Part shown: positions 24,961 to 37,945 of the stretch, one piece after another
Layout of the letters: every line of letters begins with the position of its first letter
How positions within the stretch are numbered: position 1 is the first letter of the stretch
Source: Lanius collurio
Taxonomy: Eukaryota; Chordata; Aves; Passeriformes; Laniidae
Direction: 5' to 3'
NCBI GenBank assembly: GCA_020086605.1
Contig: JACBWW010000017.1
Location: 20,055,806-20,119,805, forward strand
DNA length: 64,000 bases
Program-made: the position numbers and the translations under genes
Notes under the pieces: generated by a model
The model's database searches: none
Seen by the model: the letters and a program-made list of their open reading frames with translations, nothing else
Told to the model about the DNA's origin: nothing

Positions 24961-26973
24961 CAAAAGAAAGCACAGCTCATACAAGAGATTTTGAATTATC
25001 CAACTGTTAGGATGAAGAGCCCTACAGACATGCACACTCATAAAGTATGCATGTATGTATACACACATTTTAATGTTTTAAATAATCCCATAGAAGACAA
25101 TGCTATCTATAGTAGTAGCAATATACAGTGAAATAAATAGTTGTGTTGTTTGGTTATGTGCATTTTCTGGATTTTTGTGTTTTGTATTTTTTTTAATGGT
25201 TATAATTACTTGGGTAGCAATTCAAAAGATACAATACCTCAAGGAGTGGAGTATATAGAACACTGTTTTGGTTGATATTGGAAGTAGCAAGGTAATCAAG
25301 ATTAGAAAATCCTAAATAAAATATTTTGAAATACAATAATTGGTCAATTAGTTCAGAGTCAGTCTAGTAGAAATTGCAAATGTCACTATTATGCACAGAC
25401 CTGCCTCTACGTTATGAACATTGTATATCAGTTTCAATCAGAAGTACTGCAACTGTGCACAAGATTCAGGAAAAACGCAAAATTTTAACTGAATGACAAA
25501 GGTCCATGTTAGTCTTTGAAAAACTTTTGAGGGTCATCAATGCTATTGCACTGCTGTAAGCTTATGACTGAATTTTATGTATGTGTATCATAGCTTACAG
25601 TACACTGAGGTACTGTTTTCCTCTGTTGTGCACCTGCAGGTAGACAGAATTCAACTCATATCCACCACAGCAGGTTTAACACATTCTAGTCCCTCTGCTT
25701 AAACTGGCCAACTCTTCCTTCTGAGTTAGAAAAGAACTGCTGCATTAGTACTGCCACAGGAGAACCTGACCAAACATATTCTAGAGTGCTCCAAACATTC
25801 CTCAAACACCAGAGCTCACCAGCAGCAAAGACAACGTAAGTAGGACTAGACTAAGACAATACACCTTAGTCAACAACAAGGACAACACTGACTGTGTTTA
25901 AAAAACTGCTCTGAGTAACTTTCTGTTTACCCTCCTTAAAATAGGGACCTGAATTAACATTTTAGGGATTGGTAAAAGTTCCAATTTAAGTACTGTCTGT
26001 TTTGGCAGTATTTTAATGCTGACAGACTTCCACGCTGATCTCAGTAGCTGTAAATCAATGACCAAAATCAGTACATACAACACATCTACTTAATATCTCT
26101 GGGGGACATATGTACATACACATGCTTGGGCACACACGTGGATGCATTTCATTCAAGTATATGTAAGTCTTTCCACATCAATTTCTAATTTTATAGCTCA
26201 ACACCTGTCAAGTCAGTTTGCAGTCTAGATCTTTCAAGTTTTACTTTTTCAGCTATTTTTCATATTTGATGAGAAGAATATGCACGACTTAAAGGAAACC
26301 TATATAATTACTGTTCTACTTATGTTCAGTCATTCAGTATACAAAAAATTCCTATCAAAGTGGAATTACCAGACATGCAAATGAACCACACAGCATTTCC
26401 CATCTGGCTGATGGTATTTGTCAGATAAAATACATGAGAATCGAACAGAGGGGAAGTTTAACATTCTGACAGAAACTGGCAAATGTGGCACTGTTAGCAA
26501 GGTTCATCCCATATGGAAGAGTTTTACAGCAGGTAAATGTAACTTTGTGATTAACAGTCTCTTTTGGTGCTCAAATCCTTCTACTCTTTGTGCTCTGCAG
26601 AAAAAACACAAGGCACAGCTTTTAACAGAATTTATGGATCTGAGCCTAGATAAGCAAAACACCCATATTTCTTTCTTGTATCTCTGGATGATGATTTCAC
26701 AGTTTTGTACATCCCCAAATACCTTCTGGGAAACTTCCTTTCTTTTATTACAAGCTTTTTATAACTGCACTTGAAACAGCAGTTTCAAGAACAGAACTAA
26801 GCTTCCTGGTTTGACCAGTTGTTACTACTCTGTTCTTTTATTCTTCATACCATCTGAAAAAGAGATGAGGACTAAAATGTACCATGAAATCCCCCAAATA
26901 CTTTAGTGCTTCACCCAGTTTGTAAAGTTCCATACAAATGACTTGAAATAGCACCTGTGATATGTATGCATTG

Positions 26974-27195
26974 GCTGTGAAGACCCTTCTTGTTGAGGTA
27001 CCTCTCCCGCGAGGTCCTGCGGGCAGGGACCCTGGAGCATACGAGTCTGTCCCTGTCCCTGTCCCCATGTCATGTGTGGCCTGTGCCTGTCTTCTGATTG
27101 GTTGTTGGGGGCTCCCTGGGCCCAGGAAGAAGGGGGCACTCTTGTGATCGTGAGGTCAGTTGGCCATGGGACCTCAGTCTGAGGGGGCTGGAGGG
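26974..27195. mobile_element. GC-rich LTR-like segment, family unknown
   Basis: About 220 bp is clearly richer in G+C than the intron around it. It contains several CpGs (ctcccgcgaggtcctgcggg), a triplicated ctgtcc/ctgtcc/ctgtcc run near 27050, and a perfect CCAAT-box inverse (ctgattggttg, near 27096). On the plus strand it begins tgtgaagaccc, compatible with an LTR 5' TG, and gggaaataagc near 27192 could be a remnant polyadenylation region. I could not match it to a named family, and no flanking duplication was confirmed. Confidence 0.4.
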
Positions 27196-29893
27196 AAATA
27201 AGCATCCATCAACATCTAGCAAATTTTGCTTCATATTTCCTTCCAACGTTCATCCTATCTTATACTTGTTGTAAGGATTCCCCATTACAACACTTTCTAG
27301 CACATGTCTAGGGACTGACACCAGTCTAGATTTGGTATCTAACCATGACAGCAGGTCATACTGGATAGCTGGTGCAAAACTGCAGTTCGAATTCTGGAGC
27401 ACACTCTTCATAAAATTACAGCTTCTTCAATTATGTTTCTCAACAGGACAAGTCACATTCTTCCTTCAGCTGACGCTGTGAGCCTCTTTCTTCTGAAGTA
27501 AAATCCAGACTTTAGCTTGGCTAAGCCCATCTGTTCTGGAACACTGTGTATATTCCCCTATCTTTATCAACTCTCAGTAGAGCCTAGTGCTTTCATTTTT
27601 TTAAAACATATTTTTGATTGCTCCTAATAGTACATATTTCCTTCTCTCATTGTGTGACATCACTGCCACTTCGTCAGAGTCTTTGTTTCTGCATTACTAC
27701 CTATCTGTATTTTGGGACATCATCACCTGCAATCCTTGTGGAAGCTCTCTTGATGTAATCAGGGAAATCAGTCCACCCAGAAAATCCACAAAGCTGGCTA
27801 TGACTCCCTTAAACCACTTTGGTATGCTTTGGGGAAGAGTTCACAAAAATCACTGTCTCACTCCTTGCCAGAATCTACAAACTACAGTAAATTATCAATC
27901 ACTGATGAGCTGATTGTTCTCCTGTGCCTCTCACACCAGTCCTTATGAGGAATGGTATCACCAAACAAACCCTCTTCTGCAGGAAGAATGCAGCTCCAGC
28001 AGCACTACAGCTCTTTACCAGCACCTTCCTGATGACATTGGTCGTAACAGCTCTTTCAAATTTCCACAAACTCCATGAAGGGTTAAAATATGGCCTATGT
28101 TGACAGGCGACACTCCTCGCTGACAGAAAAGACACGTTGCTGTGGGGCCCAGATCTCAGCTTCTCCTTCCCTGCAGCTGTCTGTGGACAGCAGCTAATTG
28201 TATCCACTTGTTTAACCTCGGGGATAACGTCTGGAGGGGACCAAGTGCCACAAGCGTACATTTTTTTTTAACGGTCATTTCCTCTCTGGTGTAACTTGCA
28301 TGACAGCATGTGACAAGCAGAAATTAATGGGGACACTGCTGTGCCAATACCTCTTGAATTGCTTTGACACTGGCTGCAGGCTGCCTGCTTGGCCACCCAG
28401 CCAAGACCTCACATGAAATGTGGCAAGGGGCCCACAGCTCTATTCACTAACAAGCCAGCTGGTCAGTGATTAGAAAGCTGAAACAACGCTGTGCACATAC
28501 ATCAAGAAAAATGCTTTACAAACAGCTTCGGACTTAGGTGGCAAAGTATCTTAGAAGAGTAAATCTGAAAATTTACCTCAGGGACTGTTAACTTCAGCTA
28601 ACATTAGAGATAATGCAGAAGGCCCTGGAAGATGACTGGCTGATGCTGTCACCTAAGCAAGTGCAAGAAGGGCTAACCTCAGAACAAAGATGAACATCTT
28701 GATGTAATCAAAATGATGTGCAAACAGCTTAGACCACATGGATTCTGGTCTGGAGGAACATTAAAATGATGTAAATACATAGAGATTTATGACAGACTAC
28801 TCTTCCTAAGGGTCTATGAACACCTTGGCAACATTACTGACATCTCTACAGAAATTCTCATTGAATCTGTCTGCAGTGTTTATACTGATTTGATTATATG
28901 CTGATACATAAAAACAAAGGATGAACCTTTAGAAGCATCCCAAGGGATTTGGATGATGAGATCTCATACACCCAAGGCAGATTTATACCTTTCAGACCAG
29001 ACTTTTTGAAAAATGTCAAATCCTTGGCTAGACAGAAAAGGTTCAAGATTGTTCCTTTAATTTCTCTCTTCAGTTGCTTCTTTAAATAGTAGCAACTGAA
29101 AGTGCACAGGCTCTTGATGAAACACCTGACAGCAACAAGAAAACAAGTTATGCTTTTTTAAAACTGAAAAAAAAAAAGCAGTCAATAGGATCCTAGAGAT
29201 TGGGAACGCAATTGTCATTTTAAATCAGTAAGACTTGGACACCTAATTCCTAGGGCTCCTTCATAGTTATAAACTCATTCCAGCAATTTTTGTTTAATGA
29301 AAAACTTGTTTAAACTTATAACACAGGCCTGATGAAACTCTTGATACAGAAGGAAATGTATTTGCTCAAGGCACTGGAAAAGGAGGTGGCTGGACAGCAG
29401 AGTTACTTTCTCAGATTAGAAATTGGGGTTACTGAAGAGTTTGGACCTAATTTTGGGCGCTTCCATCATAGAAACCTTAAGGAATTCAGCATAGTCATGA
29501 ATGGCACTTGCATGCTGAGGAAGATGGCCTCATATTAGGCACAATGAAGTCCAGAGAAGTTACCAGGACTTTACCCACGTATTTTCAAAGACCTGAGCTG
29601 GTCCCACTGCCTTTCAGTATTTCCATTTTCCTCCCACACTCACTAGAACCAACAGCATCTTCAGAGATGTAACCAACCTTCACTGAGAAAAAAATGTCAG
29701 CATGACACCAGGCATCAAAATACTACTATTCTCTAAAGCTAGACACTAGACACTCTTCTAATAAATAGTTAACAGTTTTTATTAAAGATGTGAACACAGA
29801 GGAAAGTAAGAAGACAATCCCTTCCTAATCTCCTCAGGGAATACATAATAAATAAAGCTCAACTGTGTACTTTTTAAAAGTCACTTCAAATTA

Positions 29894-29909
29894 TTTTTTT
29901 TTTTTTTTT
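29894..29909 (+). repeat. T16 homopolymer beside a CpG-bearing segment
   Basis: Sixteen T lead on the plus strand into about 90 bp with gacgctcgtcgtc, CpGs unusual for this intron. Read on the minus strand this resembles a sequence with a poly(A) tail. No AATAAA signal precedes the run and the body was not recognised. Confidence 0.7.
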
Positions 29910-30421
29910 GCTTGTAATGTACTTGGCACGGCAGAACAATCATGACGCTCGTCGTCAGTGCTGTACAATGGCTCAACATTGGGGTCTATTACCACCCCAG
30001 CTCTAGTCACAGGAGTTAATTCAAGTTTGCTGCCTCTCTTTCCACATTATAAATTCAGGAACAATAGTTAATTAATTCACAAGTGTTGCAAAGATTAACT
30101 AGTTAATGTTTGTTAAATACTCCAAAGAACTAGAATTTGCTTTCAGTTATAAGGGCTTAACAACCTTCAAGAAACTCAAAGATATACAGAAGAGGAAAGA
30201 TTTTTTTTGTATCATTCATGGGCAGAAATTAGCTTCAAGAAAGAACTGAGAGGGGACCTATTGGAATCAGGGGCCTATTGAAATCAGCTTGCCCAGGATG
30301 TCCCATCTAAGAACTTTACATATAGTTTTGCAATGCTGTTATAGCATTAAGATCTCAAAATACCAGAATAAGCATCTTACTGATGCCATACGACACCTAA
30401 ATTAAAAGTAGGAAACAAGAT

Positions 30422-30459
30422 ATTGTTTCTTGGAAGCACAATTGTTTCCTGGAAGCACC
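30422..30459. repeat. 19-bp tandem duplication
   Basis: attgtttcttggaagcaca is followed directly by attgtttcctggaagcacc, with two mismatches. A similar short duplication built on cctattggaatcag lies upstream near 30258-30290. Confidence 0.9.
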
Positions 30460-30724
30460 CAGCAGATTGAGTTGTTCTCCATGTTTACAGCAGCAATTAA
30501 TTTGCAATTCTGTTAACTTGAATTAAAAAACCAAGGGCTGCTGAACCCACAGTTTTAAAAAGGAAACAGACAAGCACCTCATCCTACAGACAAGGCAAAG
30601 AGAAGACATTTTGCAAGAGGAATTGACCATACATACACAAAGTCTTTTGTTTGCACTGAAAGAATGAGAAGTTTGTTGGTAGCACTAGACTAGGGGAATG
30701 TCTACCCATTCCACTCCGCTTAAA

Positions 30725-30900
30725 TGGTCTATCACTTTCTCCTTTCTCTTCTTATTTCTTACCTTTCCCTTTACGTGTCTCTTTCCTCCCTTCATGAGCC
30801 CTGATGCCCCTTCCTTCCCCATTCCCAGTTCTGAACCTTCTTGTCATGCCTGCACTGCACCCTGTCCCACTCTACACTCGCTCTCAGGGCCTGTGGTCCT
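30725..30900 (+). other. Pyrimidine-rich stretch
   Basis: Long C/T runs (ctttctcctttctcttctta and similar) grade into a GC-rich segment that ends in a splice-acceptor-like ccccccacag near 30930. A 137-codon open frame crosses it but looks like a by-product of low stop density. No protein family is recognised. Confidence 0.5.
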
Positions 30901-33900
30901 ACTGCATCTCCTTGGGCTGCTGCCCCCCACAGCCCAGGTGATAAACAAGCAGAGTAGGTCACTGGAAGATGCCAGCTACCAGATTCCTCAGCAGCCCATT
31001 CTGCATTTCAGACCCACCAAACTGCAGCAGGCAGTGATGAGACTGGGATGTCTGCTGGGGCTGCAGCGGTGGGACATGGTCCCACACATCTGCCGAGCCT
31101 CTCCAAAGTGACATGTGCCACAGCCCTTTCAGTTCTGCGTGAAATGACACTGATTTTACATTAGCACACATTAGTGTAAACCTTGCCTTGTTTTCTTTTG
31201 AACACTTGACTGATTCTAAAGAAAGGTAGGTATCTTCAACTTACAGTGACACAATGAGTGATGAGCCTACTTATTTCCTAATGTTAACACAATAAACAAA
31301 AATCAGCTTCACTTTGGGGATGAGAGAAAAGGTGCAACATGAGAGCTGACAGTCTTCTTGGGAGGGGAGATGGCCTCCAGCATTAAACAGGCAGAGGGTA
31401 TTTCCTCCCTTCACCTCCCCAAATATTAAACAAATAGACTCTACAACATTTTTAAGACACAGGTATGTGAGAAGTTAGTGTGCAAAAAGAGCCAATCATG
31501 TGAGAAATGCAGCTTGTGGCAAATGCAATATTGCTTCTCCAAAGGATAATCTGTAACAAGCAGAAAAGTAGGCTATTGATTATGCAGTTTGGAATATAAA
31601 ACTCCATGTATTCTTGTGTATCTTTACTGTAACCATTCATGGAGAACCTATGAGAAAAAAGGTAGCTATGACACAACTTGGACCACATATGTCTATACTT
31701 TGCTGAATCAGCTCTCAGAAACATAAGTCTTTTTGTTTTCCCAATCAACAACAACAAAATAAGTACAAATCATACAATACAATATCAAACTCTATATGTT
31801 ATTCCAAAACTACAGTCAATTAAGTAGAAACAAACTGTATCATCAGAAGGGCAAATGAGAGAGGCTAGGGATCACTATCAAAGGACTTCTGTTTTCTTTT
31901 GTTTATTTAATAGCAACTGTATTATTTACTGCAACTTTGCAAGCTAGTGAGCAGCTGGGTGTGACACATTTCCATGCTCTGTAACCTCTCCTTATGCTTC
32001 GTTAGACTCCTTATCAGGACCAGAAGAAAAGAAATCTCTCTGTTATGCTTTTCCTGTGGCAAAGGAAAAGACAAGATGATGACTTTCCAGCTCATTTCAC
32101 TTGTACAACGTTCTCATCAATCACCATGGGGTAGGTCTTTGTTATTTTCATTGAAGGACTGTTCTTAGTTTTCTGTCACAATAAAGCGTGACTCCACTAA
32201 TTAGCAAATCAAGGTTACCTCTACCACATTTGCAAAAGAACAAAATGCAAACATAAGGCTAAAGCTACTTCTGTAATATTTTCCACGGCCTCAGCTTCAC
32301 AGAGATCATCTTAAGTCAAGCTAGGTCTAAATTTGTTTAATTGAAAAAGAGGCTAAAGTCTGAGACACTCAAGAGCAGAAGATGTAAGGAAGCTAAACTC
32401 ACCATTTAATCAAGAACCAGAAGTTTTCTGCTTGTTTTGCGACTTTCTGCTCCAGAAACCAAGCAAAGAAACTGTGGTTTGTTTTCATATTAAACTCTCT
32501 GTGAAACTCTCTCAGCAGTTTTGGTTTGCTATAGCCCAAGCAGCTCGGCCTCTATTCTCCTTTTCTTATGTCTTCAATAAGTGGTTAAGACATCAGCAGG
32601 AATTATGTGAGCAAAAAAAAAGCAAGAAAAAGCAGTATCTTCTAATCAAGGCAAAAACATAATACAAAATGCTTTGTAACATGGTCTCTCCTCTAACCTA
32701 ATGTTTTTGTATGTATTTTCCCTTTTGGTCTGTGTTGTTTCTCACTGAATGACAGCTATACACAACATACTATTGTAATAACAAGCATATGGCTCAGAGA
32801 TCACTGCTGACATTTTCAGAATTCAATTTAGGCATTTTTATTTAAATACATGAAAGACATCTGTACACTCTTTCATTAACTGCATTTTACATTTGTAATA
32901 TTCTATGTATTCTTCTGTAACCGTTTCCATTAAAATGCCAACTCTGGGTTTGGATAGCAAGTATTTCCTTTGTAACACTAAGGGAGGAGTATGTTACTGT
33001 CAAAATTTCTCTCTAAAAAGTCCTTGCTAAAATATTTACTCTGCTTGTCAGAACAGGAATAGCTGAAGTTAATTCCAAATGAAAGAATATTTTAGAATGA
33101 ATCATAAACTAAATGTTAAAAAAAGATAACGTGCTGCCATTCCAATGCTCCTTCCCTGTTGTAAAACTAAATTAAAAACAACCCTGCATTTCCATCCACA
33201 GAATCTTGTAACATTTTGGAGTGTTCTGAAGTTCCCTAATTGTAGTTATGCAACAGAACTATCACATCCTAAAACAAAGGACAAATATCCAGCAGCTGAG
33301 TTTACTATCTAGTAAATTAAACACTCTTAAAAGATGCTTAATGTGTCTTCTTGATTGTTTTTGGTATTTTAAAGTTACAGTGCAACGCTTCTTATTGCAT
33401 GGACAAAAAAAAAGTGGGACATTTCAGAATAATTAGAATTTTTATGGCGTTGCTTGTGAAGTAACATATTTAGCAACAGTGAAAACTGTTGAGCAGTAAC
33501 TTTATTTGCAATTAAGCCACTAATTTCAAAGGGCCCTTTAAGGTATAAGACACTGTTCAGCATTAATAAAGACAGATTTAATGGCATTTATTGAGTTGGT
33601 CACAATGGCAAAATACAGCTTCTTCTTGGAAATGGGTATTCTCAAGGGTCATTATTTTAAAGAAAGCAAATAGGATATTCTGTGGCCACAACAGCTATGA
33701 TATTAATGAAAAACAGCTATAAACAAAATAGTCCACCAAACCCTGTGATCCTTGGAGGCCTTTGCCAATACTGAGTCAATTTACTGTGCTGACCAGCTAT
33801 GACACATTTTTGTGAATAGTCAGGAGTCTGGCTGCAAATGCACAAACACTGCTTACATGTAAGTTTTGAGGGAGGACTACTGCTTTGCTCTGACAAAGCA

Positions 33901-35635
33901 TTTAAACACAAGCAAAACACATGTTTTATGATTAATCTGAGACTAAGGAAACAATAGTTTCAATTCTTCTTTGTTCTAACCTTAGAATTCATCAGGTCAG
34001 TAGCACAGGGTAACAACTGATTCTCCTCTGTTAGCTCCTCTATAATTCAGTCTTTCAACCTCAGTTTTAATACTGGAGCAATCTGTTGACATAAAATTAA
34101 GCAGAAGCTTAAAAGCTTTGCTGAAGCAGAGCCTCTGCTCCCTTTGGGGTTTCTCCTTTGGAATTGAAGTTGAATCAGAAGGTGCGACTATATATTCCAG
34201 CACGAGTTTAAATGTTTTATGTGTACAGATGTTATAGATGTAATGATAACAGAGAAGCAAGAAGAATCTACAATAGTGATGTTTATGAGTCTTTGGATGC
34301 AAAAATGAAGGACAGGTTTGATCCAGGAGCTTGAACCTTTGTAATTTGCTTTCTTAATGGCAAACAATTCTGTCTTTGCAGTAAAACAAATGAAAGGCTG
34401 CTTGCCTGCTGCTGCTAACAGCATTGCCCCACACTCACTCCTAGAGGAACTCTGAGAATCCCACAGTTGCACCACAGAAGGATTTGACCCATAGCTGTGC
34501 TCTGGAGTAGCGACATTGGCAAGTGCTCCAAACCCAGTCTGATTTATTAAATCAACCATTTAAATTTCTAAACATTTTCCCTTGCTGTTGCACCAAGAAC
34601 AAACAACAAAGAGTATTTCTGTTATTTCACTCATTTCCATTCTAAATTTTCTGTTTTCTGGCAGCTGCTTGAGAATTTACTAATAATGTGTGTCTTTGTT
34701 TGGACTTCTTAAAAAGGATATTCTCAAAATGGAAGGAAGCTCATTTTATTTCATTTTGAAACCTGAGAAACCTGTAACATGAACCATATGCTGATTACAG
34801 AGCACTGATATATAAAGGAAGCAGTTGTGTAAATGTGTGAAGTCGCTGTGGTGGGGAAATAGCAGTGCAGTGGAGAAGCACTGTTTCACACAAATAATGC
34901 TGTTGTAGGATCTGATTATCATGACTCATGTTTAACAAGGTATTGTGTAAAGGCCAGTCAAAAAGGAGGACCTATTATGGTGGGGACCAAAGTCAAGGCT
35001 TTTCACAGAGCCTCTTCCATTAAAAGCTCACCAAAAAAATGGGCACGACAGACCGCAGGTGGAGAAATAGTGTGACAGTTCCAGAATGTTACATTTTTAT
35101 GGGAGTAGTCAGGACAGCATAGGCAAAATGGAAAGATCAGTGATGGAGAGAAAAGTTCTGGAGGAAGAGAAAGAACAGAAGAGTACTCTTCAGTGTAAAT
35201 ACTAAGTGAAAGTGAGGTGAAAAAAATTAAGGAGAAAGATGGAAAGAGGAAAGGTGTCAAAAAATAAGAATGGAACAGGCAGAGAACATGGAGTTGAAAT
35301 CGCTGAAAGTGCTCTGAGTATCAAGAGGTTTTGGCTTCAGTTGTTCTAGCAGCTGAGTGTAGCTGGCTGATGCCCCTGGCTGGTGCTTCTCTGCACTTTC
35401 CTGCCTGATGGCCCGAGCACAGGAAGCAGGGAGGAACTGTGTCTGCTCTGGTATCCACAGGGGCAGGTGAGATGGGGGCTCTCCGTGTGTCTCTCACCTG
35501 ACATACTGAGCAGGAGGGAGAGGCAGAGCTTCAGCTGGGTCTCGTTTTATTCCTTCCCTATGAATGCAACAGCTCAGCTGTCTAGGGTGATGAGCTATGG
35601 GATGGACTCTGGGAATCAGCACATCCATGTCTGTA

Positions 35636-35636
<1 letters not shown>

Positions 35637-35679
<43 letters not shown>
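35637..35679. repeat. (AC)21 microsatellite
   Basis: An uninterrupted AC dinucleotide run of about 43 bp; alternating purine-pyrimidine sequence of this kind can adopt Z-DNA. Frames rich in Thr-His or Val-Cys here are translation artefacts. Confidence 0.98.
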
Positions 35680-35683
<4 letters not shown>

Positions 35684-35689
35684 TATTCA

Positions 35690-35729
35690 TACATACACAC
35701 CCACATGCCCACATGTGTATGTGTATGTA
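35690..35729. repeat. Inverted repeat beside the (AC)n tract
   Basis: Arms 35690-35707 and 35712-35729 pair at 16 of 18 positions around a 4-nt loop (ccca). The left arm is CA/TACA-type and the right arm is TG/TATG-type, so the CA-rich and TG-rich strands switch here. Confidence 0.85.
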
Positions 35730-36275
35730 CATGTATGTGCAATGTGCCTTCACGTTTAGACTGTAAAAGCAAATATACACCAGACCACTCCCTAGGTGCA
35801 GCAGCAGAGCTAGAGCTACCCCTCATGCATCTGTTTACCTTCTACCCTAAGCATCTGCGTTGCCAGCTCTGGCCTTTTCTGGGCCACACCTATTTTGAGA
35901 AAATGAACTCTGGAGACAGAAGAGTGATGATCATAGGTTTCCCTTTCTCTCACTCAAATAGCAGTACTTTTTTAATCTGCAAATCTGTTAGAGGACTTTT
36001 ACCATATACGCTTATACATGTATGTGTGTTTATGTGCCTATGTGTCCATAAATAATAGAAAAATTCTTAAAGCTGACTTTAGGTTCTACATATGAAAACC
36101 TGTAATATAAAAACTTCCATCTATCCCATTTGTATGGAATTTTACTTTCTGGCATAAGCTAAATACATCTGCTATGGAGGAAAAGAAACAAACAAAACAT
36201 ATCTTGATTAAATAAGTATGCCACCAAATTAACACGGTTCAAATTAATTTTTACTGTGGGATACAATAACCTGCC

Positions 36276-36302
36276 TATTCACTGGCATAAAACCAGTGAA
36301 TA
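36276..36302. repeat. Perfect 10-bp stem-loop
   Basis: Arms tattcactgg (36276-36285) and ccagtgaata (36293-36302) pair exactly around a 7-nt loop (cataaaa). Confidence 0.9.
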
Positions 36303-37862
36303 CAGCTAGTCCAAAAGTATTAAATGTTTCTTGGGGTGGAACAGAGAAAACAGTTTTAAGGAAAAATTACTTACTTGATTACTTCATTATCTTTTATTAA
36401 CAATGGACTATTTTACACTATGGCTCTATAATTGCCGTGAGTAAATATAAACACTTTGTAAATATTCTAGTTTAGAGAATCCAAGCAGCAGTAACTTGGG
36501 TTGACTGAGATGATAAATGTATTCTGCCACAATGTTTCTTGTTCCAGATCAGCTGAGTTCGACCCTTAGAATCTGAAGTTCATTAAGAACAAATATGTTG
36601 CTCAGTATTCCCAAGTATCTACCATGTCACAATCTGTGCTATTGTCTACTCTTCCCCATCTCTGTGTGCTTCTTTTGGGATGAAGTAAAACTCTGTGGGT
36701 GTACTGCATAGGGGACTGATTTCCTTCCAGTGCAGGAACTACTATTAAGAAAGTGATTCTTATCTGCCCCCACAAAAATCAAGAATGGCTCTTTGAACAT
36801 ATTCTCTTTATCTCATATCTGCTGCAGACCAACCTTCAAATTATTTGTCAGAACTAGCATATGGCTTTTAAGCAAATTTAGAACATGGGTAAATCCAAAG
36901 ATTTCAGTCTATTGTTCTGCCACTGCTTTATGTGTACCATCAGTCACACCAGCTTACTCTTAATTGCTTTAAATGTGGCATCTCGTGTTTGATGAAGAGA
37001 AAGACTCTGGAAACATGAGTGACACTTCTGCTGATCACTGAGGCAGGCTGTGCTTGCAGAACAAGTTGCAACTGTGCACCACCACCATGATACAAAGGAA
37101 AGCATCTCAAAAATACTCCCCACATGGAGGAACTGCCACTGGTTGGATGCAGAACAGTATGGCACTGTCTGACACTCTGCCTGGCAGCTTAGCCCCACTT
37201 CTATACTTGCTTGAGCATTATTCCTACCACATGCTCCCTTTCTTTCAGTGCCATCAAAGCATTTCACATAGCAATTGCTACCACACTGATGTTCCAGCAG
37301 CAAAAAAACAGTGACATTAACAATCTGAGAATCTCAAGGGAATGCAGAGCAGTACGATCCATAAGCTTTTTTAAGCATCACATCCATGTCCAGCTCTGCT
37401 GAACTAACAGAAATGAAACGAGCTGATAGCAACACTTCAATTCTAGTGTTTGTAATACTGCAATTTTGCAATGACTTGATCATAAATCCGTTCTACCAAA
37501 GGCTCAATCTCCTTCCCTGCCCACAATTCAGAATCTCTTCAGTTTCTTAATTCCTGTAGATTTTCTGAATAAAGATGATTTCTGGCCCTCCATCTATTGA
37601 AAACAATAGCTTCCTTCTGACTTTAAAAAGGATGTGTCCCTTAGGGTCCTATTGCACTGTACTGCTGCCTTGAGAATTTGGACTACAAAAGAAAAGTAGG
37701 TTGAGATGTCTATTTACAGAGCCCTTGATAGACATCATTTCACAGTGACATTTCTAATTCAATGTCATTGTTCTGAAAGACTAAAATTATTATTTCAGGC
37801 AGGTTGCTTTCATGCATTATGCTACAGTGTTGCTTGACTGCTTTCCAAACTGGAACTACTGA

Positions 37863-37945
37863 AAAAATGTGAAGCGCTCCACTGATTTTTAATCACTCTA
37901 GTCAGGACAGAGTGATTTAAAATTATTGGAGTGCCTCACATTTTT
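37863..37945. repeat. Gap-free 36-bp imperfect hairpin with 11-nt loop
   Basis: The left arm 37863-37898 and right arm 37910-37945 are reverse complements at 31 of 36 positions with no insertion or deletion; the loop is tagtcaggaca. The non-pairing columns are 37873/37935, 37876/37932, 37882/37926, 37884/37924 and 37890/37918. Two of these (37876 and 37884) would be G-U pairs in a plus-strand RNA, giving 33 paired columns, but A-C mismatches in a minus-strand RNA. Total length is 83 nt. It could be a microRNA-type precursor, a small palindromic MITE, or one of the conserved palindromic low-copy repeats of vertebrates. Sequence alone does not decide. Confidence 0.85.

Larger units (their letters stand above)
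27196..35360. other. Intron 3 DNA, mostly featureless
   Basis: Apart from the T16 run, the duplications near 30258-30459 and the pyrimidine-rich stretch, nothing was identified. Short frames on both strands show no family similarity. Confidence 0.65.

Noticed and set aside
30698..31111. 137-codon plus-strand frame after the pyrimidine-rich stretch
   Set aside because: Low stop density in C/T-rich DNA explains it; no protein similarity was seen.
35383..36055. Thr-His-rich and Val-Cys-rich frames
   Set aside because: They arise from reading the (AC)n tract in both directions.
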